A program made the position numbers and the translations under genes. Positions 12,856 to 24,639 of a stretch of DNA of 64,000 nucleotides are shown here, one piece after another (positions within the stretch are counted from its first letter, which is position 1; each line of letters opens with the position of its first letter). Origin of the DNA: Artocarpus heterophyllus (Eukaryota > Streptophyta > Magnoliopsida > Rosales > Moraceae); NCBI GenBank assembly GCA_025403435.1, contig CM046332.1:3793596-3857595 (forward strand), read 5' to 3'. The notes beneath the pieces are model-generated. The model was given only the letters and a program-made list of their open reading frames with translations, had not been told where the DNA came from and made no database searches.

Positions 12856-15056
12856 TGTTAGCAAAATAGTATGCAACAGAATTTTAAAAATTTTTCATAC
12901 TAGAGTATTTTCCAAGACACAAGTTTGACACGCTATATGCATAAATTAAATAGATCTTACTAACCTTGTTTGCTGAAAGGCTCTCGCAATCCGTGAAGAG
13001 TATAACTTTCCAAAAGAGCCTCAAACAACTGGTCTTCTTTGTTATCCTCTATCCACGTTTGTTGTGTATGTTGGCATACTCGTATAGCTCTTCCACAGGT
13101 GGCTCTCCTTCCGACCAATCGAGAAATACCTAAAGCTATAGTTCGTGATTTATAAACAGTAGCTTTCCAAGGAGTTTCAGAGTCTCACTCCAGCTTTCTC
13201 AACTGATCTCAATAACAATGAGTCTCACTCCCCTTTTATAGAGGTTGGGCCTAAGGGTCGGTCCTTATCAAATAAGGCCTCAAAAATTTGAATTAGAATT
13301 AATATATAATAAAATCTGCATGAAAATACGTGATCTATTTATTGCTCGATTGGCAGGTTGAACTGACAGATTTCTTAACTGATCTAAATAATAATGAGTC
13401 TTACTCCCCTTTTATAGTGGTTGGGCCTAGGGGTCAGTCCTTATCAGAGAAGGCTGTGAAAATTCGAATCAGAATTAATATCAGATAAAAAATTGCATCA
13501 AAAAATGCGTGATCAGAAATTGTTCGATCGGCAGGCCGAACTAGCAGATCGCCCTGCCGAACTTACTCCTTCAATAGGCCAAACCTGAAGACTGACCTGT
13601 CAAACTTATGATTTTTGATCCGTGCGAATCTTTATTTCCCACCCGAGATTCTTGGGATAGAGCCTCAGTTTTAGTTCAAATGACCCAACAAGTTTATCTT
13701 GATTCTAGGGAAGTTATCTGATTAATACAGTCATATCTAAATAATCTATAGGAAAATAAATATTTCTAATAATTCAACAAGTTTATCTTGAATTAATTTA
13801 TTCAAAATTAATGCAACCGATAAACAGATATGAATTATCTGATCCCGATAATTCAACAAGTTTATCTTAAATTAATTTTTTTTACAATATTAATTCAACT
13901 AATAAACATACATAAATGATCTGATCATACTGAATTTCAACCAATTTGATAATTTGACATAAGTCACCAATTTATTAGAAAAGTACGCTGCATTATTACA
14001 GGAATTATTATGAGTTAGCAAAAAAGACCTGATGGACCTATATAGTTCAAGCTCTCGATAATTATGAAACCTAATATCCTAGACATACATTTCATAATTA
14101 TCAACTCTAACGCTACTCCATTAAGAGCTTAGAGCTATACTCTGGAACTATATAGAATTACAAAGCCCGTATAGCTAAGTCTCCATGACATATCATAATG
14201 TGTCGTACCTCCATAGGAATATCCATAATTGGCTTAAGGATAAATTCTGTCTTACTGTCCCGATTATTTTTATCTCACGTTCCATTATCTTATCTCAGAA
14301 AACTTGCCATCCAAAGACAGAATACCATTTGGTTACACCTATGTATCCAAATGGTTGAGAGCTCTAGTTTTTCAATTACAGGATAACTTATATAAGAGGA
14401 TATCAACTACTTCTAAAGAGGAACTATGCATTCCATATCTATGAATAACATGTCTACGCTATCAAGAGTGATGCCTCCAAAGTACCTAGATGTGTACGAA
14501 CATAAAATGTGGATGTTACCCTTTGGTACATCAAAAGACATAAGTCAAGACAATGGGCCCACTATTCATCTCAATATTAAGATACAACATATATGATTGT
14601 CTAAAGTGAGTTGATTTGCTGAGAGAGAATTATTAATCTAAATCAATTACAATTTGTGTCCCGATCCAATGCATCATCACCTATGACAATGCACCAATGT
14701 TTCTATTCGTAGAGTCCACCTCCGATGGCTAAGACAAACCATCTCCCGTTAGGGATATAAACAACAGAACAATATTTGCATGAATAAAGTGCCTAACTTT
14801 ATTCACTTGATTGCAGATCTTATGATTTAGACCATCAGCATTAGAATCATGTCTTTCGTATAATCTGTCTATCATATGTCTAATTCTAAAAGTTTAGACT
14901 GACAGTCTTAGACTTTTGTTTACCTAACATATATTCAACAAATATGAATGTAAAGAGGACAACAATGTAGTATATGAGTAATAAATAAACTCTTTATTGA
15001 TAAAAATGTCTCCAAAAGCATATTACATTTTTACTCCTTAGGGCATAATGTTAACA
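12856..15056 (-). repeat. 5' LTR of the Copia element (2201 bp)
   Basis: It pairs with 5526-7549 and has matching ends (TGTTAG at 12856, TTAACA at 15056). It is 177 bp longer than its partner, explained by a tandem duplication of the TATA-box segment (about 13200-13560). It has clearly diverged from the partner at many positions, so the insertion is not recent. The short frame at 14198-14386 is chance. Confidence 0.92.
13190..13560 (-). repeat. Tandem duplication of the LTR promoter segment
   Basis: The block starting near AACTGATCTCAATAACAATG (about 13200) recurs from about 13376. Each copy contains a minus-strand TATAAAA (13234-13240 and 13410-13416), 176 bp apart. The partner LTR has only one copy, so the duplication arose in this copy or was lost from the other. 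Confidence 0.85.
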
Positions 15057-15061
15057 CCTCA
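15057..15061. repeat. Target-site duplication CCTCA, right copy
   Basis: Matches 5521-5525. The sequence of the older Gypsy-like element resumes here. Confidence 0.92.
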
Positions 15062-15572
15062 TGACCAATAGAGAGGTCACATGAGCAAAACCTTGAGAGA
15101 CCTAATGAATATGGAAAATTGCAATGAATTCCCTTTTCTCACATTCTAAGAAACGCGAGACATGTTTAAAAAAGACACAAAATGACAAGTTAAGTTATGA
15201 AAACCTTTAGAAGTTGTAGAGCATGTAAACAAGTATATTCTAGACTATCATTATGGCCAGCCTTGATGAGTGAACAATAAGAACTCATAGATGAAGCAAT
15301 AAGGAAAAGATGAACTTTTGGCCACTCCCATGTACTGGATCATGATCTGGATGCAAATATGCGACCTAAGATATGAAAAATGATTAGTATAAGTCCTAAA
15401 CCAAGGAAAGAAAGGGCCTTCTAGGAAGCAAGACCATATTCCCTATCAAGACAATAGTGGTAAAATCAAAAGACAAAAGAAGCCCTGCAGGAGTAAGTTA
15501 CGAAACAGTAGGATACCCCTAGTTTATCCCAATTTTTGAGGACAAAAATTTTGTAATGTGGGTAGAGTATAA
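15062..15572 (+). other. Decayed Gypsy-like interior, right half, with polypurine tract
   Basis: No open frame. It ends with TTTTTGAGGACAAAAATTTT (about 15532-15551) and GTGGGTAGAGTATAA (15558-15572) directly before the LTR start. This matches the pre-LTR signature of plant Gypsy elements. Confidence 0.6.
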
Positions 15573-18454
15573 TGTTCGAAAAAATCTATAAATTAATAAG
15601 TATCATTAAGTAAGGATTTTATTCATAACGACTACATTAAATACATGAGAAAGTACAAGTTTAGAATTTATGAATACAAATCTTTGTAAGAATTATGAAG
15701 ACGTTTATAAGAGAATGTGAAAATTGTAGAATATGATCGAGAATTCACATAATTAAGTCAAGGGTTTCCTTTGAAACCCAAATAATTACTTGTATGAAAA
15801 GATTCATAGCATTATAGCTAAAATTCTACAATAGTAATTAGCTAATAAATAGTATCATCAAGCGTTAAGAGAAACTATAAGAAATCAGTTTGAGGCTAGA
15901 AACCTATTATAACGCTTGAAAAATTCATATAAGTCATGATGTAATCATGATTAACAATCAGGAATTTTCCTAATTGACACATATTTAGAAAGTCTTATAG
16001 TAATAAGGCTTTAGCAATAAACAATGTTATGAATGCATAAATTTGTGTGCATTTTGTATGAAATATAGCAAATGTGATGTGGAGGACTTTGATTTTGCAG
16101 TTCCCAGCCACCTCGCCCTAAATTGATCGAGGGGAAATGTTCAAAGCCGCACGAGGAGGATTTTCCACCTTTAAATTTCATGAAACCACTATGAGAAGGC
16201 AGTGATTGAACTCTACTGTTGTGCGCCATCACCACTAACTCGATTTTGGCAATATCATGGGCGTTGAAGCACACTATCGATGTCATTACACTCAAAGAAA
16301 CACGTGTTCAATTTTATGGGGCTGTCCCAGGAAGACTAATAACAGCCTCTGCCTTTGTGCGGCATCTCGAAAAGGAAGAAGCCACCATTTCAAATGTTGG
16401 TGTGGTGCACCGCCACCCTTAAAACATTCAGAAGGGTTCGAGGAGGGAAAGCCCTCCATCCATTTCAGGCCATCACCACTGCAACATAGAGATCCATGTC
16501 GCCTCTTTTGGTCAAAACTGTCGATATAAATCTGTAATGTTTAAGGCTGAATTGAGCAAATTTGACACTATTATTGAGCTTAAGAGGTGAAAAAAATAGG
16601 AGAAGCCAAAGTTGCAGCAACGGCCAATGATCGGAGTCACTGCATATGTTGTCACGGGTGGTTGGACTCCAACGATCTCGATTTCTCTGATCCCAACCTC
16701 TAATCAACAATTTGAGACCAGGTCCTGACTCGTTTTGACATTCCCAATGCGATGGTACCCTCCATTCGAGCTAATTTCACTTTATTAGAAATCGTTCAAT
16801 ACCAAGTGCACGAAGATTAAGGCAGTGAAGGCTGAAGTAACAGAGTCAAAGAGATGTTTTTACGTATGTACGATCTACATGAAGCGTTCCTAGCTATCTA
16901 TAGTCCCTCTAGGACTATTTTCGAGGAGGCTTCTTAGACTATAGGAAAAGTAAGATATAATTGGAGCCACTTAGCTTGGAATCCAGATAAGTAGAGATCT
17001 AGCCTATAATATGAATAGTTTTTAAATAAATTATTTTACATGTTTTCATAAAAAATTATGAAGTACATGATAATTAATATGTCATGTCATGTTATGATAT
17101 GATGTATTGTCATGTTATAATATGAATCTGATTTATTATGTTTATGTCATGCATGTCATGCTATGTTGTGATTATGTCATGATCAATATGTGATGTATGT
17201 AGTAATAAATTATATTGTTTAGTCACTTTCAAGTTAAGCATGTTTATGATTTATGATTTATGATTTATGAAATTCCTATGCTATGTAGTAACATGTCATA
17301 CTGCATACACACAATAAGATAAGTGAAATTAGTAAGACAAGTAAAGGGTATCGTACCAACCTCTCAAGTTACGTGAAGGCTTCAATATAATTCAATACAG
17401 TTCATGATCTTGGTGTTGTTGGGGACATCACGAATCCTGACTTTCTAGAAGATTGTGCACAGCCGGTATGATCACCTTAGCTCAACCAATAAGATAACTT
17501 CAAGATTAAATAATTAAGAATAAAATAAGTCAATAAGCAAGCATAAAATTTTTATGCATGTTTTATTAAATGTTTTTCAAATATGTTTCACGATTTTAAT
17601 TTCCTACTTGCTGAGCAAAAGCTCATTTAGTTATGTTCATGCTATAGGTAAGAAATCTGTTAGTGACATTTGATGGGTAATGGTGAGCGGCAGATAAATG
17701 GTGGAGATGAGAATAGATACTACACATGCAAAATGTAAATTTTGCATTTATTATTTTATTAAAATATATATGTATGAATATTTAAATTATATTACACAAG
17801 TATGTTTTAGAAACCATTGTTAGTTTAGAAAATTTCAAGATTTAAAAATGTTGCAAATATGCATAAATTTTCAAGTAAGAAAATTATGGCGTTATTTAGA
17901 ATTAGAAATGTTGATAGAAGTTTTATGTTAAAATTAAGGAAGGATTTTAATGAATATGTTTTATGAAATCATTATTATTTTAGTTTTTTTTTTGAAAATA
18001 AAAGTTTTAAGAAATTAAATGTTAGTTTTAAGAGAATAAGTTATGAGAATTTAAAATGTATTTAAAATAAGAATTTGTAATGGTTAATTTAAAATATATA
18101 ACGATTAATTTAAAATAAGAATTTATAACGATATTTAATTTAGAATTATTTTAAAAATATTTTCATTTAAATTAAGAAACATATTACAATAAATAGTTTT
18201 GAATAATTATCTTATGTTTAAAAGAAAAATTTATAAAATTTTTATTAATCACGGCCACAAAATTATGATTATGTTAGATTTTTGGAATTAAGTCTTAAGA
18301 AATAATTATTCTTTCTTTAAAGGAAATATGTTAAAAATCATTATTAAGATTTTATTTTAAAACATTATTCCACAATTTAGGTACTTTACGTTAAGGCATG
18401 TTTAAGTTCACGATTATATAGTTAAGTAACAGTGATGTAAGTAGGGTCCTTACA
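15573..18454 (+). repeat. 3' LTR of the decayed Gypsy-like element (2.9 kb)
   Basis: It starts TGTTCG and ends CCTTACA; its last ~450 bases align with 1-392. A 7-bp tandem (TTATGAT, about 3.5 copies) lies at 17242-17270 and CATG/TATG-rich sequence at 17080-17180. Overlapping small frames on both strands at 16011-16710 do not resemble any protein and lie in a GC-richer block, probably the transcribed LTR part. The left target duplication is outside the window, so ATTGA after 18454 cannot be checked. Confidence 0.68.
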
Positions 18455-18807
18455 ATTGAGATCTCAAAGAAAAACATATATATTAAAAAAAGAGAAGCTA
18501 TATCATTCTTGCAACTAAGAAAGAGCCAATCTCAAGCTGTTTTCTTGTTATGAATGGAGTAGTTAATTGGAGGAACACATACACATGTGTTTACTTACAA
18601 TAGACACATGGAACGTAAATTTGGTGAGGTCCTTGTAATGTAGAGCATGAGGAATTTTTTGAGTTAGCATCTTGGTGTGGAAAAAGGTTTTCGTGTAGTA
18701 CCATCATAGTTGAAATATTCTAATGTTTCGTTTTTTATTAATACAAAAAATAATTTTGGTAGTTAAAATTTATAATTTTTTTTTCTAATTTTAGCTTTAA
18801 ACAATCA
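18455..18807. other. Spacer without recognised features
   Basis: AT-rich; no open frame, RNA gene or repeat identified. Confidence 0.5.
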
Positions 18808-18809
18808 TA

Positions 18810-18975
18810 GGGTGCTTGGCTCTTAGTTAGGACTAACTAGTTTTAACCAACAAATAGTAAAAAGTTTTTACGTGTTACAATAAAAAGTAAAAAGTTGCTA
18901 TAGTGTAAAGCTCTTATATACTATAATATTTTTAACTAAAATTGGTTCCAACAATTGGTTCTAACTCCCAACACC
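18810..18975. mobile_element. MITE candidate 1 (~166 bp)
   Basis: It begins GGGTGCTTGG and ends CCAACACC with TA on both sides, an imperfect terminal inverted repeat. The inside holds AAAAAGTTGCTATAGTGTAAA, which is shared in opposite orientation with the neighbour at 19044-19208. Class (hAT-like or Harbinger-like) cannot be settled. Confidence 0.42.
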
Positions 18976-19043
18976 TATTAGTGTCAAAGTTGAAACTTAT
19001 AAACATCGAGTCACAAAGATTACTTTTGATTACAAAGCTTTAG

Positions 19044-19208
19044 CTGTCGTTTGGAATTCTAATTGTACCGACATTTTAAGTTGAATAACTGTAAAATGTG
19101 ATAGCCTTATAGTATAACAACTTTTTGCTTTTTAATGTGGTTATTGTGAGAGCTTTACACTGTTCAAAGTTGCAACTAATGGGTTAGAATTGAAGTTTCA
19201 AACACTAC
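19044..19208. mobile_element. MITE candidate 2 (~165 bp)
   Basis: Flanked by the direct repeat CTTTAG (19038-19043 and 19209-19214). Its ends, CTGTCGTTTGGAATTCTAA and TTAGAATTGAAGTTTCAAAC followed by ACTAC, are imperfectly inverted. It shares internal AGCTTTACACT and CAACTTTTTGCTTTTTA stretches with candidate 1, read in reverse. Confidence 0.42.
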
Positions 19209-19319
19209 CTTTAGTGATATGAAATCAAATATATTCATTATGTATAAGTTATTTATGTTATTCAAATTCTAATAAAAAAAATAGACAATAAGCTTTCATA
19301 ACCATTATCTATTTCATGT

Positions 19320-19324
19320 GTAGG
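19320..19324. repeat. Target-site duplication GTAGG, left copy
   Basis: Matches 33663-33667 exactly and marks the insertion of the minus-strand Gypsy-like element. Confidence 0.8.
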
Positions 19325-20350
19325 TGTCACGACCAAAAAATGGAGGCTATGATTAAGTTAAAATAAAGAAAAAATATACTGAAATTAAGTAAATTAAATC
19401 CATCAAACCACATCGACATACATTTAAATATTTAAAACTAAAATTTAACAAAAGGATTAGTCGAAACTGCCTCAACACGAAATTTACGATAATAAATGAA
19501 AGTACTGCGTAGGGCTTAAAACTTTATAAAAAATTCTATACAATTCAAAAACAAATAATACTTTAAGACTAATATCAGGACTAGTTGTGTAGTACATGTG
19601 GCAAACAACAGTTACACAGAAATACCATTTGTAGTGCAAAACGGCATGAGTATCAAACATAATCTAAAAAATGACTGGTTTCGCAAAACTTGGGGGGAAC
19701 AATTTAAAACAATAAAACTTGAGCAAAAGGCACAATAGAATAATTAGTCAAAAGCACAACGTTCAAAAGTTGCAAAAATAGATATAAGAATTATTTACAA
19801 ATACTTATCGAAACTGAAACGTAAGATTTTACCAAAAACCATAAAACACTCACTTTTCAGATCATAACTTTTAAATAAAGCTGCAGAAACAAATAAAGAA
19901 AGCTTGCAAATCCACTTATTGAAACATAACATACAAATTATCGTAATTTGTAATAATTTAATACTTACTTAGGTGAAGCCTAGTAAACACCACCAAAGTA
20001 ACATGTATAGGTTTTGAGGACTCGCCCTCTAAGACGTACTCTATACGACGTGAACTCTAAAGGCTCCTTAAATTAAAGGAATCAACCATTGAGGAAGAAG
20101 TCTCACAAAGAATCCTTAACTCAATAAGTCTCATACTGAACAGTGTTTGAAAACTTGTCTAAAACCAAAAACTGAATGGAACTCGAGGCAATCTCAACCC
20201 GAGATCAGAATGCCTCAAAGCAATCTCAGGTTCTTAATATTTTCAAATACTTTGAAAATATTAAGAATTCAATACTTTTAAAACATATAAATGCATATAA
20301 ATTACTTAAAAAATTGAATCTCTCAAAATCTCATATTTTCAAATAACTTG
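19325..20350 (-). repeat. 3' LTR of the non-autonomous element, distal part
   Basis: This aligns with 31415-32470 (for example 19850-19900 with 31920-31980). It is interrupted after AACTTG by the Athila insertion and continues at 30108. Confidence 0.85.
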
Positions 20351-20355
20351 AAAAT
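20351..20355. repeat. Target-site duplication AAAAT, left copy
   Basis: Repeated at 30103-30107. Removing the Athila element plus one copy restores the continuous LTR sequence seen in the partner near 32470-32490. Confidence 0.88.
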
Positions 20356-21994
20356 TAATAACTCTATAAAATAGAGTTATTTTACCACATTTTTATGTGT
20401 AAAATTGGCTTTGTTCTTGAGATTTTAATTTATTTTGTTTTGTTTTAATTAATTTTGTTTTATTTTAGTTTTTAATTTATTTTGTTGCATTTTGAAGTAA
20501 TTTGTAAATAATTTAATATGTGGTAAATATTTTCTCTCCCTTTAAATTTATTTTCCTCATGTTTGTATTTAACTAGGCAATATTTGGGATAAAATTGTAA
20601 TAAAAATTTTCATTAGATTCAAATTTGGAAAAGAAGACAAAAAAATAATAAATGAAAAATGAAAAGAATCTCAGATCTTCTCGTAGCCGTCGGATGCAGC
20701 TTTTGCAAGAAGAGTGGCCTACATGCCACTGTAGAAGAACGGTCGTACGGGCCCCACATGACCGGCGCATCTCTCACCTGCAAGCAATCAGAGGAGCGCT
20801 TGAACCACGGGCGAGTCCTAGCGCGTCAGCGGGGAAGAAACGGAATTCTGATCAGGATTTTGATGAAATATTACACTGAGTTTGGAGCTGAAATCAGTCT
20901 CTATTTTTGCACCGAATTGAGAAAACTAAAAGAAAGATGATGGTGGATGTTTTTTTTTTTTCAAGGACGTTGGAGAGCACCCCTTCTCCATATTTTTTCT
21001 TCATATATTGGTTAGAGAGCTTCTCAAGCTCTTATGCTTTTTTTGCAGTAAAAAAAAAAAAAAAGAGTAAAAAAAATCTTTTGTAATTTTTTTTTTTTGT
21101 AATCTCGTTGTAACTTCCAAGAGCAGGAGAACTGGGACTGTTTGAAGGAAGGACTCAGCAGAGTTTGAAGGAAGCACTTAGTAGAGTTATTTTACCAAAC
21201 AAGTTCATTCTAAACCTTTCTCTTATTTTATTGTTGTTATAATGAATGCATTATTGTGTGTTGTTGCTATTACTATTGTTATTATGAACTATTTATGTTG
21301 GAATTTTGACGTTGTAAAATTATGAATATTTTAGTTAATTAAATTATGTCATTATGATTTTAAAATTTATGTTGAGCATTTATTTTTGAACTTAATGTTT
21401 TCAAAAACTTGATCAACTTTTGAATGAATTGAGGATCAAATTGAAACGGAGAGGAGATATTTGTGACTTAGCTCATTAAAATAAATGCCATATTTTAGGG
21501 GAGGATAGAGATATACCTTTCTATTTTACATGGTTATTTTGGAATTACCATAAAACTTAATGAACTTAGGCGTAATAAATTCACATAGAGATATAGTGCT
21601 TGTTTATACTTAAGTATATTTTGTGTATAACTTGAGAAAGAGTACATAAAACAATAGGGAATTCGATCATCAACATAATATGAAAAATCATAATAATATG
21701 TTTAATTAAATAAAGTAGGATTAATTTAGTGAAATCATAATTTCAGTAGCTTTTTATTATTGAATATTCGTTATATTTTAAAATTGTTTAAATTTTGTGT
21801 TAATTTAATTTTAGAATTTTCAAATTTGCCTTTTAAATTTTCAAAAGCTTGGAAATAATCGGTTACTCAAATAAAATTAAAATTAAAAAATTTTGGTAAT
21901 TAATAAACAAAATTTTCTCGTGGGAATAATCTTTACTCACTATTTATTACTTATTTTCGATAACGTGCACTTGCATTTTCAAAAATCCACAATA
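20356..21994 (+). repeat. 5' LTR of the Athila-type element (1639 bp)
   Basis: It starts TAATAACTC (TG decayed to TA) and ends CCACAATA, paired with TGATAACTC and CCACAACA in the other LTR. It lacks two blocks present in the partner (about 28750-28790 and 29020-29150). The overlapping frames at 20573-20940 lie in a GC-richer LTR block and are not genes. Confidence 0.9.
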
Positions 21995-22000
21995 AGTTTT

Positions 22001-22018
22001 TGGTGTCGTTGTTGGGGA
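22001..22018 (+). other. Primer binding site, tRNA-Asp type
   Basis: TGGTGTCGTTGTTGGGGA differs from the plant tRNA-Asp complement TGGCGCCGTTGCCGGGGA at four places, all C to T. The tRNA-Asp site is characteristic of Athila elements. The differences fit deamination of methylated cytosines. Confidence 0.85.
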
Positions 22019-22104
22019 TATTCTGTTTTGTTAATATCAATACTAGTTAATTTTAATTTTAATTTGGGCTTTGCTTTTTCTTTATCTATAGTTTAGGCTA
22101 GTGT

Positions 22105-23500
22105 ATGAAAAGAACTAGAGGCATGCCACTTGTACTTATTGATCTAGAAATTGAAAGAACATTTTTAAGATTACGTAGAGACAAGAGAAGAGCTTTTAGA
22201 AAACAAAAATCTAGCATGGCTAAAACTGTAGAAAATCTGAATGAAAATGTCAACGAAAATAGAGCTTTAAGGGATTACATAATACCAACAATTGATGGTT
22301 CTAATTCTAGTATTCATAGGCCCACAATTGCAGCTAACAACTTTGAAATCAAGCCTGCAATAGTTCAAATGATCTAAACCTCTGTTTAGTTTGGTGGTCT
22401 ACCCACTGATGATCCAAAGGTCCACATAACCAATTTTTTGAAAATATGTGACACTTTTAAACACAATGGTGTTACCGATGATGCCATAAGATTGCGACTC
22501 TTTCTTTTCTCTCTAAGAGACAAGGCAAAAATTTTGTTGAACTCTTTTCCTCAAGGATCCATCACGACGTGGAATGATTTAGTTCATAAATTCTTAGCTA
22601 AATTTTCCCTCCTGCAAAAGCTACAAAAATGAGGAATGACATCACTCGGTTCGTTCAAAATGACATGGAGACACTATATGAAGCGTGGGAAAGATACAAA
22701 GATATGCTGCGAAGGTGTCCTCATCATGGCCTTCCGAAATGGCTACAAGTACAAACGTTTTACAATGGTTTAAGTGGAAACACTAAAACTTTGGTTGTTG
22801 TTGCAGCTGGAGGGAAACAGGGAAAACCATTGATGAAGCATACGAACTGTTGGAAGAGATGGCATAAAATAATTACCAATGGCCTTTTGATATATCATTG
22901 CAAAGGCAAACCATAGGAGTTCATGATTTAGACGTTATTACAGCTTTGACAACTCAAGTAGCAATTCTAACCAAACAATTAGGAAATCTGAAAGTGAATG
23001 CTATTCATACTTCTTCATAAAATTGTGAATCTTGTAGTGATTGCCATGCCAGTATGGACTACCAAATGCTCAAATCATTTCCCGCTAAGCTAGAACAAGC
23101 AAATTTTGTTTCCAACTTTAACCAGCAATTGTATAATCCAAACTCCAACACTTACAATCCTGCATAGAAAAATCATCCAAACTTTTTGTGGAGTAAGAAC
23201 CAAAATTTTTTAAGACCACCTCCCCTTGAATTTCAACAACCGTACCAATTGCAAGAAAAAAAGCCTCTATTAGAAGAAATTGTTGTTTAACTCATCGCCA
23301 CCACCATTCAACTTGTTTTCAAAACTGATTAATTCATATTCAAAATCGAGCAAACCTTTTTAAACCATTCAGCCTCTATTCGAAGTTTGGAAGCACAAGT
23401 TGGTCAAATTGCTAATGCTCTTACTGGAAGAACTTAAGGAACATTGCCAAGTACTACTAAAACAAAACCTCAAGAACATGTCAAAGCAATTACTCTTTGA
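22105..23500 (+). pseudogene. Athila Gag, broken
   Basis: The frame starts at 22105 (MKRTRGMPLVLIDLEIERTF). It carries ANNFEIKPAIVQMI, stops at 22375, then GGLPTDDPKVHITNFLKICD, DAIRLRLFLFSLRDKAKILL and WNDLVHKFLAKF (to 22632). It resumes in another frame with MRNDITRFVQNDMETLYEAWERYKDML and LQVQTFYNGLSGNTK (22629-22916). These are the conserved capsid blocks of Athila Gag. Several stops and at least two frameshifts break it. The product would form the element's particle. Confidence 0.88.
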
Positions 23501-24300
23501 AGTGGCAAGGAGTTGAAAGATCCTGTTAGAGAAGTTGTTGATGATCCTGAACCATCTGAGCCTCCGAAGGAAGTTGAAGAACCAAAGTCAAAACTTTTTC
23601 CTGACAACCCACCACCCTATGTTTTGCCCATTCTATTTCCACAAAGGCTTAGAAAGAAAAACTTGGATAAGCAATTTTCCAAATTTCTTGAAGTCTTTAA
23701 GAAGTTACACATCAACATCCCTTTCGTTGATGCCTTGGCACAAATGCTATGTGAAGCTCATGAAGGAGATTCTGTCCAACAAAAGGAAGCTGGAAGACTA
23801 TGAAATGGTGGCATTGACAGAAGAATGTAGTGTAATCTTGCAAAAGAAACTGCCACCAAAGCTCAAAGACCCAAGAAGTTTCACCATTCCCTGTATGATC
23901 AAAAATTCCTATTTCGAAAAAAGCCTTGTGTGATCTAGGTGCAAGCATCAATTTAATGCCTCTTTCTGTTTACAAGAAGTTTGGAGTAGGAAAAGTGAAA
24001 CCTACTATGGTTTCACTTCAACTTGCCGATAGATCGATCAAATACCTAAGAGGCACGATTGAAGATGTGCTTGTCAAAGTTGACAAGTTTATTTTCCCTA
24101 CAGACTTCATTATCTTGGACATGGAAGAAGACCAAGACATTCCTATCATTCTTGGTTGAGCATACCTTGCCACAAGGAGGACTCTGATTGACATACAAAA
24201 AAGAGAATTAACCATGAGAGTCCAAGATAAACAAATCACTTTCAATGTTTTAAAGGCAATGGAATTTCAATCTGAAGCTGAAAGTTGTTTTTGAGTGGAC
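23501..24300 (+). pseudogene. Athila aspartic protease region
   Basis: An E/P-rich linker (23513-23803) precedes the protease. The active-site motif reads CDLGASINLMPLS near 23928-23966, the form usual in Athila, where L replaces T after the catalytic D. LQLADRSIKYLRGTIEDVLVKVDKF and DQDIPIILG follow (to 24159), then a stop and a further ATRRTLIDIQKRELTMRVQD block. Two frames overlap at 23512-23933, so a frameshift lies upstream of the motif. Confidence 0.88.
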
Positions 24301-24639
24301 ACCATTGATCGATTTGTAACTAAAGAATTTTTCAAAGCTCATCCAAAGGACTCACTTGAAGCTTATCTGTCAAAGGAGAATCTGTTGATTTGGAGAATGA
24401 AGAAATTAAAGAATGCATGACCTCGTTGGAAGCAGTTCCTACTGCTAATTTTTTCAAGAAACAAAGAGTTGAAGAACTTGGAAGAGGACAAATGTAGACA
24501 ATTTTGTCAATCACAAAGCTGCCCAATCTCAAGCTGAAATCATTGCCTTTTCATCTCAATTATGCATTTTTATGAGACTCTTATACACTTACAATCATTC
24601 TCTCAGCATCTTTAAGTGAATCAAAAGAGGAAAAATTCC

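Larger units (their letters stand above)
5526..15056 (-). mobile_element. Ty1/Copia LTR retrotransposon, complete but defective
   Basis: Two ~2.0-2.2 kb LTRs (5526-7549 and 12856-15056) with TGTTAG/CTAACA-type termini and a CCTCA target duplication flank a 5.3-kb interior read on the minus strand. In transcription order the interior holds the primer site (12842-12853), a long leader, gag, protease, GAG-pre-integrase and integrase, reverse transcriptase, RNase H, and a polypurine tract next to the 3' LTR. Integrase before reverse transcriptase is the defining Copia order. Long LTRs and a Met-type primer site suggest the Tork/TAR/Angela group, but that is inference. It is defective: stops, frameshifts and a deletion in reverse transcriptase. 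Confidence 0.93.
1..18454 (+). mobile_element. Decayed Ty3/Gypsy-like LTR element (5' end outside window)
   Basis: Bases 1-392 and about 18000-18454 align along their length and end alike, which makes them the 3' parts of two LTRs. The first is followed at once by a degenerate initiator-Met primer site. The second LTR begins TGTTCG at 15573, just after a purine-rich tract and a segment (about 15532-15550) that resembles the TTTGAGGACAAAATTT signature found before many plant Gypsy 3' LTRs. The interior (393-5525 and 15062-15572) keeps no open frame above 90 codons and I could not recognise a pol domain in it. It was later split by the Copia element at 5526-15056. It is the oldest layer of this part of the window. 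Clade not determined. Confidence 0.7.

Noticed and set aside
16011..16710. Four overlapping frames of 67-94 codons
   Set aside because: They lie on both strands inside a GC-richer part of an LTR and match no protein family.
20573..20940. Three overlapping frames
   Set aside because: GC-rich block of the Athila LTR; the partner LTR does not preserve the frames.
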